Of a DNA stretch of 34,329 nt, positions 24,810 through 33,079 are shown in pieces. Source of the DNA: Sedimentisphaerales bacterium. GTDB taxonomy: Bacteria; Planctomycetota; Phycisphaerae; Sedimentisphaerales; SM23-30. The notes beneath the pieces are model-generated. The model worked only from the letters and a program-made list of their open reading frames with translations. It was not told the origin of the DNA and searched no databases. Both the position numbers and the translations under genes were made by a program. The stretch is taken from NCBI GenBank assembly GCA_016930295.1, contig JAFGHE010000185.1, positions 1 through 34,329 of the forward strand, given 5' to 3'. Within the stretch, counting starts at the first letter, position 1. Each line of letters opens with the position of its first letter.

Positions 24810-26609
24810 ATGTCAATAGAAGAAATTATAGCAAGAGCCAGACATTCCGGGTCCTGGCTGGCTCATCGTCAGGCGGCCGGGGAGTTACGCGTATTGTTTT
24901 CGCAGGGCAAGGCATCGTGCCGGTCGCGGGCCAGAATAGCGTTTTTAAGCTCTTTTACCATAGAGCCGCTGGTGGACTATATTATGGTCGAAGCGGCGGG
25001 TGAAGGAATAGCTCTGGAAACATATACGGCCGACTATGGCCAGTTTAACCAGGAAGTCCTTGATCCTGCCAGCCGCCTTTATCAGCATAATCCGGAAATA
25101 ACCGTTCTGGCCGTGGAATATGAATCTATAGCAGGCGCCGGCGCGAATTTGATAACTCCTGTCGCGGAAAAAACGATAATTCATCATCTTATTTCACTGG
25201 CCGAGGCTTTTAAGAAAAACAATACCGGTATTCTGATAGTAAATACCTTTATAAATATGCCCCGCTGGCCTTTGCATATTCTGAGCGACGATAGCGTTCC
25301 AATGATACGACAGATCAATCAAAAAATATTACAAATATTCGCTGAGGACGCGCAGATTCAAGTATGTGATCTGGATGAACTGGCGGCTTATTATGGTTAT
25401 AGTCGGGCCATGTCTGCGGAAATGTTGCATATGGCGCGCATACCTTTCAGTGAAGGATTTCTTTCGCTTTCCAGCCGGAAGCTGATTTCCTATCTGCGGG
25501 CCCATCTGGGGCTGATTCGTAAATGCCTGGTTCTTGATTGTGATAATACCTTATGGGGTGGAATTATCGGAGAGGATGGTATGGATGGAATCCAGTTGGG
25601 GCCGGATACTCCGGGAAGAGAGTATTTGGATTTTCAGAAAACCATACTTGAATTGTTTGGGCAGGGCGTCATCCTGGCTATCAACAGTAAAAATAATTAT
25701 GATGATGTCATGAAGGTGATTCGCGAACACCCCCATATGCTTTTAAGAGAGCAGCATTTTGCCGGTATGCAGATCAACTGGGATCCCAAGCCGGTGAATA
25801 TGAAGCGTCTGGCCGAGGAGATCAATATTGGTTTGGACAGCTTTGTTTTTGTGGATGATAGTCCTGCCGAGCGGGAGATGATGCGTCAGATGCTGCCGGA
25901 AGTGTTAACACTGGAAATGTCTGCCAATCCCAGCCTTTATTCAGGTACCCTGCGTGAGACCAATGTATTTGCCCGGGCTTATCTCACTGAGGAAGACCGA
26001 CAGAGGGGGCAGATTTATGCTGCCCAGCGTCAGCGTACAGAGCTTCAGGAATCTGTGAGTTCTCTGGAGGAATTTTTAACATCATTAGAGATGGTGGTTT
26101 CTATTCGACTGGCGAAGGATTCTGACATCAAGCGGGCAGCTCAATTGACCCAACGGACCAACCAGTTCAATCTCACTACCCGACGATACACGGAAACGGA
26201 TATAAGTTCCATGTTAACCGATGATGGGTGGCGGATATACGTTCTGAGTCTGAAAGATAAATTTGGTGATAATGGTACCGTGGGATTGGCGATTATCGAA
26301 TGTAAAGAGGATACCTGGCGTATTGATACATTTCTGATGAGTTGTCGGGTGATCGGCCGGCAGGTTGAAGATGCGTTCGTTAACTATATCCTGTCAGAGG
26401 CAAAAAATTGTGGTGTAAGGCAGGTAAAATCGGAATATATACCAACTAAAAAAAATAAACTGGTGGCGGATTTTTGGGAAAGGATGAATTTTGAACTGAA
26501 AGCCGGGGACGAAAAAACATCGAGGCGGATATTTGGTATATCTGAATTTATCCCGGTGGAATTTACATATTTAGTTTTTGAAAATAGCGACCGAAACATA
26601 AAGGATTGA
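24810..26609 (+). CDS. FkbH-like HAD/acyltransferase protein (glyceryl-ACP loading type)
   Basis: A 599-residue three-part protein. Residues 1-230 form the SGNH-like N-terminal region seen in long FkbH proteins. The HAD core has VLDCDNTLWGG (Asp243, Asp245), INSKNN (292-296) and FVDDSPAERE (348-356). The GNAT-like C-terminal part has TQRTNQFNLTTRRY (447-460) and FLMSCRVIGRQVED with Cys512, the region conserved in FkbH enzymes. Known FkbH proteins take 1,3-bisphosphoglycerate, dephosphorylate it and load a glyceryl group onto a carrier protein. The ACP gene starts four nt after this one, giving the donor and carrier pair. FkbH homologues also occur in surface-glycan loci, where they supply acyl groups for amino sugars. 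Confidence 0.9.
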   Translation: MSIEEIIARARHSGSWLAHRQAAGELRVLFSQGKASCRSRARIAFLSSFTIEPLVDYIMVEAAGEGIALETYTADYGQFNQEVLDPASRLYQHNPEITVLAVEYESIAGAGANLITPVAEKTIIHHLISLAEAFKKNNTGILIVNTFINMPRWPLHILSDDSVPMIRQINQKILQIFAEDAQIQVCDLDELAAYYGYSRAMSAEMLHMARIPFSEGFLSLSSRKLISYLRAHLGLIRKCLVLDCDNTLWGGIIGEDGMDGIQLGPDTPGREYLDFQKTILELFGQGVILAINSKNNYDDVMKVIREHPHMLLREQHFAGMQINWDPKPVNMKRLAEEINIGLDSFVFVDDSPAEREMMRQMLPEVLTLEMSANPSLYSGTLRETNVFARAYLTEEDRQRGQIYAAQRQRTELQESVSSLEEFLTSLEMVVSIRLAKDSDIKRAAQLTQRTNQFNLTTRRYTETDISSMLTDDGWRIYVLSLKDKFGDNGTVGLAIIECKEDTWRIDTFLMSCRVIGRQVEDAFVNYILSEAKNCGVRQVKSEYIPTKKNKLVADFWERMNFELKAGDEKTSRRIFGISEFIPVEFTYLVFENSDRNIKD

Positions 26610-26613
26610 TTGA

Positions 26614-26838
26614 ATGAACGAACAGTTACAGGAAATTTTCAAGGAATCATTTGGCCTGGAGTCCCTGGAAGATTCCATGTCTATTGAAACCGTGGAGGGG
26701 TGGGATTCCATGGCTCACGTGGGTTTAATGATGGCACTACAACAGCATTTTGGAGTCGTTATTACTCCAGCGCAGGCTATCGAACTTACGGATGTGGCCA
26801 GTATAAAAATATTTCTAAAACAACAGGGAAAGGGCTAG
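26614..26838 (+). CDS. Acyl carrier protein
   Basis: A 74-residue stand-alone carrier. VEGWDSMAHVGLM holds the phosphopantetheine site Ser32 in a DSM form of the usual DSL, and IEVTD-like IELTDVASIKIFLKQ is the helix III-IV segment. It begins four nt after the FkbH-like gene and is probably translationally coupled. The glycan or polyketide-type partners in other genomes carry a glyceryl or another 2-hydroxyacyl group on such an ACP. No phosphopantetheinyl transferase is in the window, so a housekeeping enzyme must activate it. Confidence 0.93.
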   Translation: MNEQLQEIFKESFGLESLEDSMSIETVEGWDSMAHVGLMMALQQHFGVVITPAQAIELTDVASIKIFLKQQGKG

Positions 26839-26843
26839 TGTTT

Positions 26844-27494
26844 ATGTCTATAGATTTGCCGCGTTACTCGTTAGCGCATCTTCCTTCGCCTTTAATACCC
26901 ATGCAGCGATTGGCACTAAAACTGGAGGTCGATTCTTTATATATTAAGCGAGATGATCTTTTAGGCAGAATTCTGGGTGGGAATAAACTACGCAAATTGG
27001 AATATATTATCCCTCTGGCCCGGAAGGACGGGGCGGATACTCTCATAACGGCGGGAAGTTTCGAATCGAATCATGTATGTCTTACGGCCGCGGTGGCCCG
27101 GATGTTGGATATGCAGGCCGCGATGGTTCTTATGGGGCCGGCTGGTCGTGACCATCAAACATTTAATGAAAAGATTCAACAGCAGTTGGGAGTCGAAACC
27201 CGTGTTGTTGAATATGTTGAGGGTGATCAATAAAGTCGGGTAAATTTAGCTGATCGTGTCGATGTCTGCGTGGAAGAGTGTACCCGTCAGCTTATCGACC
27301 AGGGCCGGAAACCCTATTTTGTATCTCCTGCCGGCTGTTGCCTGGAGGGAACGTATGCGTTTGTCAATGCATTTAACGAACTCCATGCTCAAATGCTGGA
27401 ACGAGGACATTCTTCGTATGATATTGTGTTGACCGGGGGTACCGGTAGTACCTATGCGGGAATAAGAATAACAGCCGATCCAGATTGTTTTTAG
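26844..27494 (+). pseudogene. Broken PLP-dependent D-cysteine desulfhydrase/ACC deaminase-family gene
   Basis: The frame starting at ATG 26844 (or GTG 26838, overlapping the ACP stop) encodes LPSPLIPMQRLALKLEVDSL, YIKRDDLLGRILGGNKLRKLE with the Schiff-base lysine context GGNK.RKLE, and DTLITAGSFESNHVCLTAA, all typical of this family. It meets an in-frame TAA at 27231-27233. The same frame then continues with YFVSPAGCCLEGTYAFVNAF and IVLTGGTGSTYAGIR, which are the next conserved blocks, and ends at TAG 27492-27494, well short of the usual 320-340 residues. The coding sequence is therefore interrupted by a stop and truncated at the C-terminus. A sequencing error could explain one lesion but not both. 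It would have been the last gene of the acyl block. Confidence 0.85.
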
Positions 27495-27555
27495 AAGAAC
27501 ATCGCCGATATGATTATTCATCGTTGATATGTATAACTTATGGAAAGTATTGAAA

Positions 27556-27596
27556 TAAGATGGATCTCTTGGTATTTTTTATAGAGGTGTATCTTA
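27556..27596. terminator. Imperfect hairpin between convergent genes, possible terminator
   Basis: Positions 27556-27569 pair with 27583-27596 (TAAGAT/ATCTTA outside, ATCTCT/AGAGGT inside, with one mismatch and two wobbles). The loop is 13 nt and T-rich. It lies where the plus-strand pseudogene and the minus-strand thioredoxin-like gene converge, and overlaps the latter's stop codon. On the minus strand it is followed only by TTTCAAT, so it is a weak candidate. Confidence 0.3.
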
Positions 27597-28118
27597 AAAC
27601 GGATTATCCTGATTTTCTGAGGAGGTCTTGTTTAGTTCGAGAAATTCCTCAAATTTGGGTAAAAGACGATAGCCTTTGACATTACCAACGGCTCTTACCT
27701 CTCGAGGATCATCCGGCCATGTTAATATTATTGTCGGAATAGTGGTTATTTTATATTGGTCAACTAACATCTTGTTTTTGTCCCCGTAAAGAATGATGGC
27801 GATAAAATTTTCTGCAATAATCGGTTCAATCTCAGGAAGTTCACAGCATCCCTTCATTAGTAATCCTTGTTTGGCGTCGCTTAATGTGAATAACAATAGA
27901 ACGGCTTTCTTTTGTTCTCGCGCCAGTGTCATTCCCTTATGATAGTCATAGTACCATTGGAAGGCAGGCCGATTTATCAGGATGATTACTGCAATGATCA
28001 ACATGGGGATTATGAGGAACAGAAATTTTTTATTGAATGAATGAGAGCGGTCTGGTGAGACCGGGCTTTTTGGTGTAGATTTCACGGGATGGTCAGGATT
28101 ATCTGTTTTCATGTTCAT
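27594..28118 (-). CDS. Membrane-anchored thioredoxin-fold protein
   Basis: A 174-residue protein with a polar N-terminus rich in Pro and Ser, a single membrane helix (about 32-49, FLFLIIPMLIIAVIILI), and a thioredoxin-like domain. ARE.KKAVLLLFTLSDAKQG is the first strand region, GCCELPEIEPIIAENFIAI replaces the usual CxxC with Cys91-Cys92, and ITTIPTIILTWPDD holds the cis-proline Pro128. This resembles the thioredoxin_7/DUF255-like group. The vicinal cysteines make ordinary disulfide exchange uncertain; metal binding or a structural role is possible. It is the only minus-strand gene in the right half. The start is the most upstream ATG; Met3 is an alternative, with no clear Shine-Dalgarno for either. 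Confidence 0.72.
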   Translation of the reverse strand: MNMKTDNPDHPVKSTPKSPVSPDRSHSFNKKFLFLIIPMLIIAVIILINRPAFQWYYDYHKGMTLAREQKKAVLLLFTLSDAKQGLLMKGCCELPEIEPIIAENFIAIILYGDKNKMLVDQYKITTIPTIILTWPDDPREVRAVGNVKGYRLLPKFEEFLELNKTSSENQDNPF

Positions 28119-28299
28119 TGCCAGTTTCTGAGTTAAGGATAATTTTACTGATCCATAATATCGTTAACTTCTCAAATGAGCAAATCATTTTACGGGGCGA
28201 GGACGTGATAAATAAAACGGAATCAAGATAAGTTTAAATATTATAATTGGTTATGTACGTTAAACATTGGAAATATTATCCAAAGGAGATTATGGATTT

Positions 28300-29307
28300 A
28301 TGCGTATTCTATTGTCAAGTGTAGGTCGGCGCGGCTATTTAGTCAAATTTTTCAAAGATACCATTGGTTCACAGGGCCAGGTCTGGGGATGTGATTGCAG
28401 TCCCTATGCACCGGCCCTTTATAGGTGCGATAAGGGCGTCCTTTTGCCCGAAGTCTCTGACCCTAAGTATGTTGATAAGGTCATGGAGTTCTGTTCTGCA
28501 AATGATATTAAAATGATTGTGCCGCTTATCGATCCAGAACTGGAAGTGCTCTCAGCGCATCGCGAAAGATTTTTTGCCGCCGGGATTATGGCCGTCATAT
28601 CTCCACCTCAAACCATCGCTATTGGATTCGATAAATATTTGACCTATCAATTTGGCCTGGAAAACGATATCCCTGTTCCTCAAACCGTGATAACCCTGGA
28701 AGAGGCCCGGAATCTCATTGATTCAGGATCATTATCATGGCCGCTGGTGGTCAAACCCCGGAAAGGCAGTGCTTCCGCCAATATTACCTACTGTTATGAT
28801 AAGCTGCAACTGGAAGCTGCTTTTGAATCCTGCCCTCTGCCTATGATCCAGGAATTCATTTCGGGGGATGAGTACGGCTACGATATTTTTGGGGATCAGG
28901 ATTTTCAAACGATCAGTGTTTTTTGCAAGCGAAAATTAACCATGCGGGCCGGCGAAACCGATAAGGCCGTCAGTACGGATGATCCCGATTTAATTCAACT
29001 GGGAGTGAACATAGCCAATGCCCTGGAACTTTTTGGTCCCATGGATGTGGATGTGATGGTTGATGAAGCCGGCCCCAAACTTCTGGAAATCAATCCCCGC
29101 TTTGGCGGAGGATATCCCTGTTCCCATTTTTGCGGCGCGGAATTTCCTTCCAAACTAATCCGGTTAGCCCGGGGAGAAACCTTAACTCCTGATATTGGTT
29201 CCTGTCCCAATGGTCTTTATATGTTCAAACAGGATGAAATTATCTGGCTGCACCAGTCTCAAATAAATTCCTTGCATACCCGAAACGATTCTGATAGTAT
29301 AGAATAA
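28300..29307 (+). CDS. ATP-grasp enzyme (CarB/PylC-like)
   Basis: A 335-residue protein. The N-terminal pre-ATP-grasp domain reads RILLSSVGRRGYLVKFFKD, then VPLIDPELEVLS. The ATP-grasp domain has FDKYLTYQFGLENDIPVPQT, PLVVKPRKGSASANI, IQEFISGDEYGYD and LLEINPRFGGGYP, the last containing the metal-binding E-x-N pair. Such enzymes activate a carboxylate as an acyl phosphate and join it to an amine or thiol, but the group is broad and no substrate can be read. The ATG at 28300 is favoured over an upstream TTG at 28267; AAAGGAG lies 11 nt before it. It starts a new group of plus-strand genes ahead of a KamA-family protein, so action on an amino acid is plausible. Confidence 0.82.
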   Translation: MRILLSSVGRRGYLVKFFKDTIGSQGQVWGCDCSPYAPALYRCDKGVLLPEVSDPKYVDKVMEFCSANDIKMIVPLIDPELEVLSAHRERFFAAGIMAVISPPQTIAIGFDKYLTYQFGLENDIPVPQTVITLEEARNLIDSGSLSWPLVVKPRKGSASANITYCYDKLQLEAAFESCPLPMIQEFISGDEYGYDIFGDQDFQTISVFCKRKLTMRAGETDKAVSTDDPDLIQLGVNIANALELFGPMDVDVMVDEAGPKLLEINPRFGGGYPCSHFCGAEFPSKLIRLARGETLTPDIGSCPNGLYMFKQDEIIWLHQSQINSLHTRNDSDSIE

Positions 29308-29571
29308 TATTTAGTCAGGTTATTGCTCCCTCGACGCTAAATATAGTAATTTTGGGGAGAATTTTTAACTCCTGCCGACAGAATGTATGGTATTTTTAAA
29401 AATGCTTGCTTATATGTCCTTGAATTTGAAGGAGTTACATTAAGTTTGCAGTTTAATATAAAACCGGCTTTTTTGTGCTCTGACTAAATCTGAAACAAAC
29501 TGTTTTATGTAATATCTTATCTTATGAGATAGGTATAATAATTTGCTTTAATCAGACGGTTTAAGGTAATT
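29308..29571 (+). promoter_or_regulatory. Intergenic region with a candidate -10 box and small palindrome
   Basis: No gene is seen in 264 bp. A perfect TATAAT lies at 29534-29539, 33 bp before the next start, with no good -35 box. Just upstream, TATCT (29518-29522), TATG, AGATA (29527-29531) is a perfect 5-bp palindrome that could be an operator. Near 29352-29371 GGAG/CTCC flank an AT loop, too weak to name a terminator. The gap suggests the KamA-like gene has its own promoter. Confidence 0.3.
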
Positions 29572-30687
29572 ATGACGCAGAAATTTATAACAAGTATTGA
29601 TAAACTGGAACAATTAAGTTCTGCCAAACGAACCGAATTAAAAGAGGTAACGGATAAATTTGCTTTTCGTAGTAATGATTACTATTTGTCTTTGATCGAT
29701 TGGACGGATTCGGATGATCCGATTCGAAACCTGATTATACCCAATCTGCATGAACTGGATGAGTGGGGCGATCTGGACCCTTCGGGAGAGAAAGAGTACA
29801 CCGTAATGGAGGGTGTTGAGCATAAATATGCCTCTACCGTTTTATTGCTGGTGAGTAATGTCTGTGGTGGCATTTGTCGTTATTGTTTTCGTAAACGGGT
29901 ATTTATCAAAGGGCATCATGAGATTGTCAATGACTGGCCCGCGGTAATTGATTATATTGAACAGCATCCTGAAGTGACCAATATATTGGTGAGTGGCGGT
30001 GATCCCCTGATGCTTTCGACGAACAGGCTGGCCGACATTCTCAACCGGCTCCAGGCTATAGACCATGTAAAAATTATCCGTCTGGGCACCAAGTTGCCGG
30101 CCTTTTATCCGCATCGCATTATTCAGGATGCAGATCTTTTAGGCCTGATAAAAAATATATGTGAGTCGGACAAGATAATTTATGTGATGTCCCATTTCAA
30201 TCATGTCCGGGAGATAACCGACGAAGCGGTTCAGGCGGTCAGGGCCCTGCATCGCTCTGGTGCGGTATTGACGAATCAGACACCCATTATCCGGGGGATC
30301 AATGATAATCCTGGCGATCTGGCGGATTTGTTTCGGGAACTGTCTTTTATCGGGGTTCCGCCTTATTATGTATTCCAGTGCCGGCCGGCCGTGGGAAACA
30401 AGCATTACGCCGTTCCCATCGAGGAAGGGTATCTCATCTTTGAGCAGGCCAAGGCCATGGTTTCCGGGCTCGCCAAGCGCGCGCGTTTTACCATGTCACA
30501 TCACAGTGGGAAAATTGAGATTGTGGGACTCACACGGCAATATATTTTCTTAAAATATCTGCGTGCGGCCGACGAAAATAACGACGGGCGCTTCATGGTC
30601 TTTGAACGGGATTCCCGGGCCTTCTGGCTGGATGATTACGACGCAGAGGTCGAATCGTTTTCCCTGGATTTATTTTGTAATCGTTAA
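29572..30687 (+). CDS. KamA-family radical SAM protein (lysine 2,3-aminomutase-related)
   Basis: A 371-residue radical SAM enzyme. CGGICRYCFRKR holds the Cys98/102/105 cluster motif, SGGDPLML (141-148) the SAM-binding GGE-like motif, TNQTPIIRGINDNP is a KamA-family hallmark, and HHSGKIEIVG places Lys314 where lysine 2,3-aminomutase binds PLP. The chain is shorter than classical KamA (about 415) and lacks its C-terminal oligomerisation extension, so it fits the KamA-like group of unknown function or an EpmB-like role; lysine specificity cannot be asserted. No EpmA or EF-P gene is nearby. It follows the ATP-grasp gene after 264 bp, and both oxygen-sensitive cofactors suit an anaerobic host. Confidence 0.88.
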   Translation: MTQKFITSIDKLEQLSSAKRTELKEVTDKFAFRSNDYYLSLIDWTDSDDPIRNLIIPNLHELDEWGDLDPSGEKEYTVMEGVEHKYASTVLLLVSNVCGGICRYCFRKRVFIKGHHEIVNDWPAVIDYIEQHPEVTNILVSGGDPLMLSTNRLADILNRLQAIDHVKIIRLGTKLPAFYPHRIIQDADLLGLIKNICESDKIIYVMSHFNHVREITDEAVQAVRALHRSGAVLTNQTPIIRGINDNPGDLADLFRELSFIGVPPYYVFQCRPAVGNKHYAVPIEEGYLIFEQAKAMVSGLAKRARFTMSHHSGKIEIVGLTRQYIFLKYLRAADENNDGRFMVFERDSRAFWLDDYDAEVESFSLDLFCNR

Positions 30688-30816
30688 TATATCGTACGAT
30701 AAGATAAATTATCCCTGTAAGTATGTGTGCTTAGAGGGTTTTTTTATGCGCTGGCATTTCTGATAAACATTTGGGACCGGCTTGCAATTGCTTAAAAAGG
30801 GCTTACAATAAGTGAT

Positions 30817-32130
30817 ATGAATACCAGTTCAGGTAAGTCAGCGTTAAATGATAAAAGGACTGTTTTAAGCTGGGCCCTGTATGACTGGGCCAATTCGGCG
30901 TTTGCCACCACGGTGATGGCCGGCTTTTTCCCCGTGTTTTTTAAACTGTATTGGAGCGAGGGGGTTGATCCGGCGGTAAGTACGGACCGGCTGGGTTGGG
31001 CCAATTCGCTGGGCGGGATTGTCGTGGCGCTCCTGGCGCCGGGGCTGGGAGCGATTGCCGATAAGGGGTCATCCAAGAAGAAATTTCTACTGTTTTTTGC
31101 CTTTATGGGTGTTGTCATGACCACAAGTTTGTATATGGTGGCGCGGGGCAACTGGCTGATGGCGTTTATCGTGTATGTGTTCGCCGTTATTGGATTTTCC
31201 GGGAGTAATATTTTCTATGATGCCCTGCTGACCGGGGTTTCTTCCGGGCGGAAAATGGATATGGTATCCGCATTGGGGTATTCGCTGGGTTACATCGGTG
31301 GGGCGCTCCTGTTTACGTTGAATGTGTGGATGGTGCTCAGGCCGGAAACATTTGGATTTGAAAATGACCAGGGGGCGATCCGCTTTTCCTTTCTTACAGT
31401 GGGTCTCTGGTGGGCGGTTTTTTCTATTCCGTTATTTGTATTTGTCAAAGAACCGAAGAAATCTTCTACAATCCCGGGTGGCAGTGGAGTACGGGCCGGC
31501 CTGGCCGAATTAAGAGATACGTTCCGTCATATCCGCCGGTCTAAAACGATCTTTCTTTTCCTGCTGGCCTATTGGTGTTACATTGACGGCGTGGATACGG
31601 TGATTCGGATGGCGGTGGATTATGGCCTGTCGATTGGACTGGAGTCGGTGGATTTGATCAAGGCGCTGCTGCTGACCAATTTTATCGGTTTCCCGGCCGC
31701 TTTGGGATTCGGCTGGCTGGGCAGTCGGATCGGGGCCAAACAGGGTATATTTATGGCCATTGTGGTATATATTTTTATCTCGATCTGGGGCGCTTTTATG
31801 CACAGTAAGAGTGAATTTTATATTCTGGCCATCGTGGTGGGACTGGTGCAGGGTGGTATTCAGGCGTTGAGCCGGTCCTATTATGCACGGTTAATACCTC
31901 CGGACAAATCGGCGGAATTTTTCGGTTTTTACAATATGCTGGGTAAGTTTGCCGTTATCATCGGCCCGGTGCTGATGGGTCAAGTGGGCCTTCTGGCCCG
32001 AGCAGCGGGGCTGGGGGGCGATCTGCCGTCGAGGATCAGTATTACGTCTGTCTCATTACTGTTCATTGCCGGGGCTGTGATGTTATATTTTGTTGATGAG
32101 AAAAAAACAAGCAGACCCAGTGGAGGGTGA
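30817..32130 (+). CDS. MFS transporter, UMF1/Atg22-like
   Basis: A 437-residue membrane protein with about 12 helices. SWALYDWANSAFATTVMAGF near residue 20-40 is the hallmark of the UMF1 family (PF11700), GAIADKGSSKKKFL is the MFS loop 2-3, and QALSRSYYARLIPPDKSAEFFGFYN matches the family's second half. Substrates of bacterial members are mostly unknown; fungal Atg22 exports amino acids from vacuoles. It lies 118 nt before a PlsC-like gene in the same direction, a pairing that recalls LplT-Aas lysophospholipid uptake, but LplT belongs to another MFS family. No strong Shine-Dalgarno is seen; AAGTGAT precedes the ATG. Confidence 0.9.
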   Translation: MNTSSGKSALNDKRTVLSWALYDWANSAFATTVMAGFFPVFFKLYWSEGVDPAVSTDRLGWANSLGGIVVALLAPGLGAIADKGSSKKKFLLFFAFMGVVMTTSLYMVARGNWLMAFIVYVFAVIGFSGSNIFYDALLTGVSSGRKMDMVSALGYSLGYIGGALLFTLNVWMVLRPETFGFENDQGAIRFSFLTVGLWWAVFSIPLFVFVKEPKKSSTIPGGSGVRAGLAELRDTFRHIRRSKTIFLFLLAYWCYIDGVDTVIRMAVDYGLSIGLESVDLIKALLLTNFIGFPAALGFGWLGSRIGAKQGIFMAIVVYIFISIWGAFMHSKSEFYILAIVVGLVQGGIQALSRSYYARLIPPDKSAEFFGFYNMLGKFAVIIGPVLMGQVGLLARAAGLGGDLPSRISITSVSLLFIAGAVMLYFVDEKKTSRPSGG

Positions 32131-32248
32131 AAGAGACGTTGTTTTATAGAATAACGCGCTGAGAGTTCAAAGTTTACCCCTTTGCAGAAAGGGGCTTTAG
32201 CGTGTTCTGGTGCGGCAGAGACATTCTGTTTGGCTAAAAGGAAGATTC

Positions 32249-32977
32249 ATGATAAACATGTTCTGGATTATCCTGGTTAAAATACTGCTTAAACTGCGCT
32301 ATCGGATTCGTCTTAGTGGTGTGGATGAGGTAGTTCAAAAGAATTACAAGGGTATTTTGTTTTTACCGAATCATCCGGCTCTTATCGATCCGGTCATATT
32401 AATGGACTATCTGTACGGTCCGTTCCGGGCCCGGCCGCTGGCGGATCGCGATCGTATGAAGACGTTTCTGATTGGTTATCTGGCCCGGCGGATCCGGGTG
32501 TTGACCCTGCCGGATGTAAAAGGCAAAGATATCTCCTTAACAGCCCAGGTCCGGGAGGTTATCCATTGTTGTGTGGAGGCGTTACAGGCCGGGGATAACC
32601 TGGTGATCTATCCGGGCGGGCGTGTGTATCGCAGCCGGCTGGAGCACATCGGCAGTAACAGTATTGTCCAGCGCATCCTGAAGGAGTTACCCGAGGTACC
32701 CATCGTTCTGGTACGGATAAAAGGACTGTGGGGCAGCCGGTTCAGTTGGGCATCGGGCCAGGAGCCGTCCATTGCTGAAACGTTAAAGTTTGCCGTCAGG
32801 TCATTACTCCTGAGCGGCATATTTTTCGCGCCCCGCCGGGTCGTGGATATCGAACTGACCATCCCACAGGATTTCCCCCGCACCGGCACCCGCCGGGAAA
32901 TTAATACCTACCTTGAAAATTTCTACAACCACGAGCCCCAGCACGACAATCAGGTTCCCTACACGCCGTGGTCTTAG
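32249..32977 (+). CDS. PlsC-like 1-acylglycerol-3-phosphate O-acyltransferase family protein
   Basis: A 242-residue protein from the ATG at 32249, which has AAAGGAAG six nt upstream; a GTG at 32210 would add 13 residues. A hydrophobic N-terminus (MFWIILVKILLKL) precedes LFLPNHPALIDPVI with the H-x4-D catalytic pair His42/Asp47. VIYPGGRVYRSRLEHIGSN replaces the usual FPEG.RS block that binds the phosphate, so Glu is Gly here, and PIVLVRIKGL follows. Members acylate lysophosphatidic acid or other hydroxyl acceptors at the inner membrane. The altered FPEG-like motif suggests another acceptor. It follows the UMF1 gene and probably shares its transcript. Confidence 0.85.
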   Translation: MINMFWIILVKILLKLRYRIRLSGVDEVVQKNYKGILFLPNHPALIDPVILMDYLYGPFRARPLADRDRMKTFLIGYLARRIRVLTLPDVKGKDISLTAQVREVIHCCVEALQAGDNLVIYPGGRVYRSRLEHIGSNSIVQRILKELPEVPIVLVRIKGLWGSRFSWASGQEPSIAETLKFAVRSLLLSGIFFAPRRVVDIELTIPQDFPRTGTRREINTYLENFYNHEPQHDNQVPYTPWS

Positions 32978-33024
32978 AAGGGACAAGGGTACGAAACAAG
33001 TTATGAACTGTGAGCCGAAGAATA

Positions 33025-33056
33025 GCACACGGATAACACGGATGATACGGGTTTTC
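33025..33056 (+). repeat. ACGGAT-type short intergenic repeat
   Basis: ACACGGATAACACGGATGATACGGG holds two exact CACGGAT units and one ATACGGG variant. It resembles the CACGGATTTCACGGAT intergenic repeats I know from Planctomycetota. It is non-coding and lies between the PlsC-like and prepilin-like genes. Confidence 0.4.
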
Positions 33057-33079
33057 ACGAATCAGAGTAAATAATCAAA

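Noticed and set aside
26700-27233. 177-codon plus-strand frame starting inside the ACP gene
   Set aside because: The first part is out of frame with the ACP; only the part after 26844 is real, as the start of the broken PLP-enzyme gene.
27231-27233. TAA as a recoded sense codon in the PLP-enzyme gene
   Set aside because: All other genes in the window use TAA, TAG and TGA as normal stops, there is no recoding element visible, and the same gene is also truncated at its C-terminus.
29572-30687. Calling this a bona fide lysine 2,3-aminomutase
   Set aside because: It is shorter than classical KamA and lacks the C-terminal extension; family membership is clear but the substrate is not.
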